From Bradyrhizobium retamae (GTDB lineage Bacteria > Pseudomonadota > Alphaproteobacteria > Rhizobiales > Xanthobacteraceae), in assembly GCF_001440415.1 (NCBI RefSeq), contig NZ_LLYA01000046.1:1-64000 (forward strand): DNA of 64,000 nucleotides, written 5' to 3'. Under the pieces are notes generated by a model, which was given only the letters and a program-made list of their open reading frames with translations, did not search any database and was not told the origin of the DNA. Shown piece after piece: positions 62,254-64,000 of this stretch. The translations under genes and the position numbers were made by a program. Each line of letters begins with the position of its first letter. The stretch's first letter is position 1.

Positions 62254-63027
62254 TCAGGCCGGAACCAGTTCGCCTTCTTCGTGGCGATGCTTTTCGGGCA
62301 GATAGGCCAACAGCATTTCACGCACCAAGGCCGGGCTCTTGGAATCGCGGATCATCAGGATGCCGTCGATGATCAGCGTGCGGTTGGTTTCCTCGTCGAT
62401 CAGCTTGCCATGCAGCTTGTCGGCGATCGGCAGACAGATCAGGTTCGCCACCAGCGCACCGTAAAGTGTTGCCAGCAAGGCCACCGCCATGAAGGGACCG
62501 AGCTTCGACGGGTCCGACATGTTCGAGAACATCTGCACCATGCCGAGCAGCGTGCCGATCATGCCGAACGCCGGCGCGCAGTCGCCGATGGCCCGATAGA
62601 TCTTCGAACCCTCGTTCAGATGCATCAGAAAGTTGTCGCGATCGCGCTCCATGTTGTCGCGGATGAACTCGAGGTCGTAGCCGTCGGCGACGTAGCGGAT
62701 GCCCTTGGCGAGAAACGGCTCGTCGGTCTCGACCTTCTCCAGTCCGACCGGGCCCTGCTTGCGTGCGATTTCCGCGATGCGCGCCAGTTCGTCGACCAGG
62801 TCGCGCGCCGAAAGACGGCTCATGGTGAAGGCGAATTTCGCGCCGAGCGGCATGCCGTGCAGGATCGCGCTGAGCGGAAAGCGAATCAGGGTTGCGGCGA
62901 ACGAACCGCCGAAGATGATGATGACGGCGTGGATGTCGTAGAACATCCGGAAGTCACCGCCCATCAAGATCAGCGTCGACAGGACAACAATGCCGACGAT
63001 CAGGCCAACGAGCGTGGTGATATCCAT
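62254..63027 (-). CDS. motA: flagellar stator protein MotA/PomA
   Basis: 257 residues from ATG 63027 (GGAG 6 nt upstream). Four helices with MotA/ExbB features: LVGLIVGIVVLSTLILMGG, a cytoplasmic loop with DNMERDRDNFL, CAPAFGMIGTLLGMVQMF, and LGPFMAVALLATLYGALVANLICLPIADKL. The text is closer to PomA/MotP-type than to E. coli MotA (about 295 residues). It forms the ion channel with MotB. No other flagellar genes are in the window. Confidence 0.88.
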   Translation of the reverse strand: MDITTLVGLIVGIVVLSTLILMGGDFRMFYDIHAVIIIFGGSFAATLIRFPLSAILHGMPLGAKFAFTMSRLSARDLVDELARIAEIARKQGPVGLEKVETDEPFLAKGIRYVADGYDLEFIRDNMERDRDNFLMHLNEGSKIYRAIGDCAPAFGMIGTLLGMVQMFSNMSDPSKLGPFMAVALLATLYGALVANLICLPIADKLHGKLIDEETNRTLIIDGILMIRDSKSPALVREMLLAYLPEKHRHEEGELVPA

Positions 63028-63246
63028 TCTGAACTCCAACGCGTACGCAAACTACCGGCCATCCTGACCGGTCGCGCGCTCCATTCGGAGCGGCGCAGAG
63101 GAACCCTACGACCGCGCAATTAAAGAGCCGTAAAGGTTAAACTCGAACAGGGATCGTAAAAACGCGGGGCGGCGGCCACACGATCGCAAGGAATCGCTAA
63201 CCATAATGCGCCGGCACGCGGCTGGCATTCTCTCGCCGTCATTAGC

Positions 63247-64000
63247 TCACTGCGCCTGAATGCCGATGCCGGCTGACTTGATGATCGGCCACCATTTTTC
63301 GATCTCGGCCTTCTGGAAGGCGGCCAATCCTTCTGGCGTCTGCTGCGCGCGCGGCGCGACGTCGAGGCCGAGTTCGGTAAAACGCTTCTGGATCGCGGGA
63401 TCGGCCAGCGCCTCTGTTGTCGCCGCATTGAGCTTGGCGATGATCTCTCTCGGTGTGCCCTTCGGCGCCCAGAAGCCGAACCAACCGGACATGTAGAGAC
63501 CGGGCACGCCGCTCTCGTCCGCGGTCGGAATGTCCGGCATCGAGGCCGAGCGCGTCGGCGAAAGGTTGGCGAGCGCCTTGATCTTGCGGATTTGCGGCAG
63601 CGCCACCGCGCCCTGCACCACCAAGAGATCGACCGTGCCTGAGACGAGATCGGTCATGGCAGGCCCGGCGCCGCGATAGGGAATGAACTGCACCTTCTGC
63701 TTGGTCAGGTTCTCGAACAAAACGCCGGTGACGTTCGCCGCCGCATTCTGGTTGACGAAATTGATCTTGCCGGGGTTTTCCTTCATCCACGCCACGAGTT
63801 CGGCCAGCGTATTTGCCGGCAGGTCTTTCTTGGCGACCATGAGCTGCGGGTTGTTCGAGACGAGCGCGATCGGCTCAAAATCCTTTTCGAGATCGTAGTC
63901 GAGCTTGTAGATGATGCTGCCGACATGGGTATCCCACTGGCCGATGTCGAAGGTATAGCCGTCAGGCGCAGCGCGGGCGACGCGACCGACGCCAATACTA
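63247..64000 (-). CDS. TctC-family solute-binding protein (5' end outside window)
   Basis: At least 250 residues, open to the right edge. The body continues the TctC/Bug family: APDGYTFDIGQWDTHVGSII upstream, then LVAWMKENPGKINF, VPGLYMSGWFGFWAPKGTPREIIAKLNAATTEAL and a C-terminal KSAGIGIQAQ. An internal ATG at 63840 is not the start, because family-consistent sequence continues to the edge. The signal peptide lies outside. No TctA/B gene is seen beside it here. It is a second, separate Bug-type receptor. Confidence 0.87.
   Translation of the reverse strand, partial: SIGVGRVARAAPDGYTFDIGQWDTHVGSIIYKLDYDLEKDFEPIALVSNNPQLMVAKKDLPANTLAELVAWMKENPGKINFVNQNAAANVTGVLFENLTKQKVQFIPYRGAGPAMTDLVSGTVDLLVVQGAVALPQIRKIKALANLSPTRSASMPDIPTADESGVPGLYMSGWFGFWAPKGTPREIIAKLNAATTEALADPAIQKRFTELGLDVAPRAQQTPEGLAAFQKAEIEKWWPIIKSAGIGIQAQ

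Noticed and set aside
61639..63123. 494-codon plus-strand frame opposite motA and motB
   Set aside because: Antisense shadow of two recognised stator genes; composition is non-protein-like (His, Gln, Arg runs).

Overview
The window looks like chromosome of a Bradyrhizobium-type alphaproteobacterium (Nitrobacteraceae). I infer this from the high GC content, the acpXL-lpxXL cluster for very-long-chain fatty acids on lipid A (a Rhizobiales trait), the dense ABC and tripartite tricarboxylate (TctCBA) uptake systems, tandem kup genes, and several palindrome-rich intergenic repeats of the kind scattered through Bradyrhizobium genomes. No rRNA, tRNA, CRISPR array, phage, integrase or transposase gene was seen.

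Layout. 1-264: end of a small membrane protein. 265-1080: intergenic repeats with nested palindromes. 1.2-4.0 kb: exported alpha/beta hydrolase, YnfA-like protein, and a MerR regulator facing a mercuric-transport-like fusion protein across a MerR-style promoter with a 19-bp spacer. 4.3-6.9 kb: divergent mobR/mobA pair (MarR regulator and 3-hydroxybenzoate 4-monooxygenase), flanked by direct copies of a 27-bp repeat. 7.1-11.4 kb: acpXL-fabZXL-fabF2XL-fabF1XL-lpxXL for C26-28 acyl chains of lipid A, without the alcohol dehydrogenase gene found in Rhizobium clusters. 11.6-19.9 kb: polyamine-binding protein, aminotransferase, rhodanese, GNAT, cyclase, a vanadium-haloperoxidase-like protein, an L,D-transpeptidase lipoprotein, a decayed haloperoxidase remnant and a cyclic-nucleotide-binding protein.

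20.0-27.5 kb: a leftward, tightly overlapping operon for an Mrp/Mnh-type cation/proton antiporter (E, F, G, MbhD/E-like, B, C, three NuoL/M/N-like subunits and two small membrane proteins). It lacks a full-length MrpA. 28-31.7 kb: beta-lactamase-like hydrolase and a CHASE3-PAS-PAS histidine kinase. 31.9-36.6 kb: a Tat-exported solute-binding protein, then a PQQ dehydrogenase, a cytochrome c and a XoxJ-like periplasmic protein, i.e. a xoxFGJ-like periplasmic alcohol-oxidation module. 36.8-40.9 kb: a DUF459/SGNH protein with altered catalytic positions, an N-acetylmuramoyl-L-alanine amidase, and an unrecognised exported protein.

40.9-48.1 kb: a leftward operon of acyl-CoA synthetase plus a complete LivGHMKF-type ABC importer, suggesting uptake and CoA activation of a carboxylic acid. 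48.5-53.9 kb: amidohydrolase, small zinc-ribbon protein, NAD(P)-binding epimerase-like protein and a large two-domain L,D-transpeptidase. 54.2-57.2 kb: TctC-TctB-TctA importer. 57.3-61.2 kb: two Kup potassium transporters. 61.4-63.0 kb: MotA/MotB flagellar stator. 63.2-64.0 kb: a second, edge-truncated TctC-like binding protein.

I found no convincing wholly new multi-gene system. The most unusual loci are the MerR-controlled fusion protein, the SGNH protein lacking its catalytic residues, the XoxF-like cluster without the usual Cys-Cys pair, the MrpA-less antiporter, and the haloperoxidase/remnant pair. All functions are inferred from sequence recognition without database searches.
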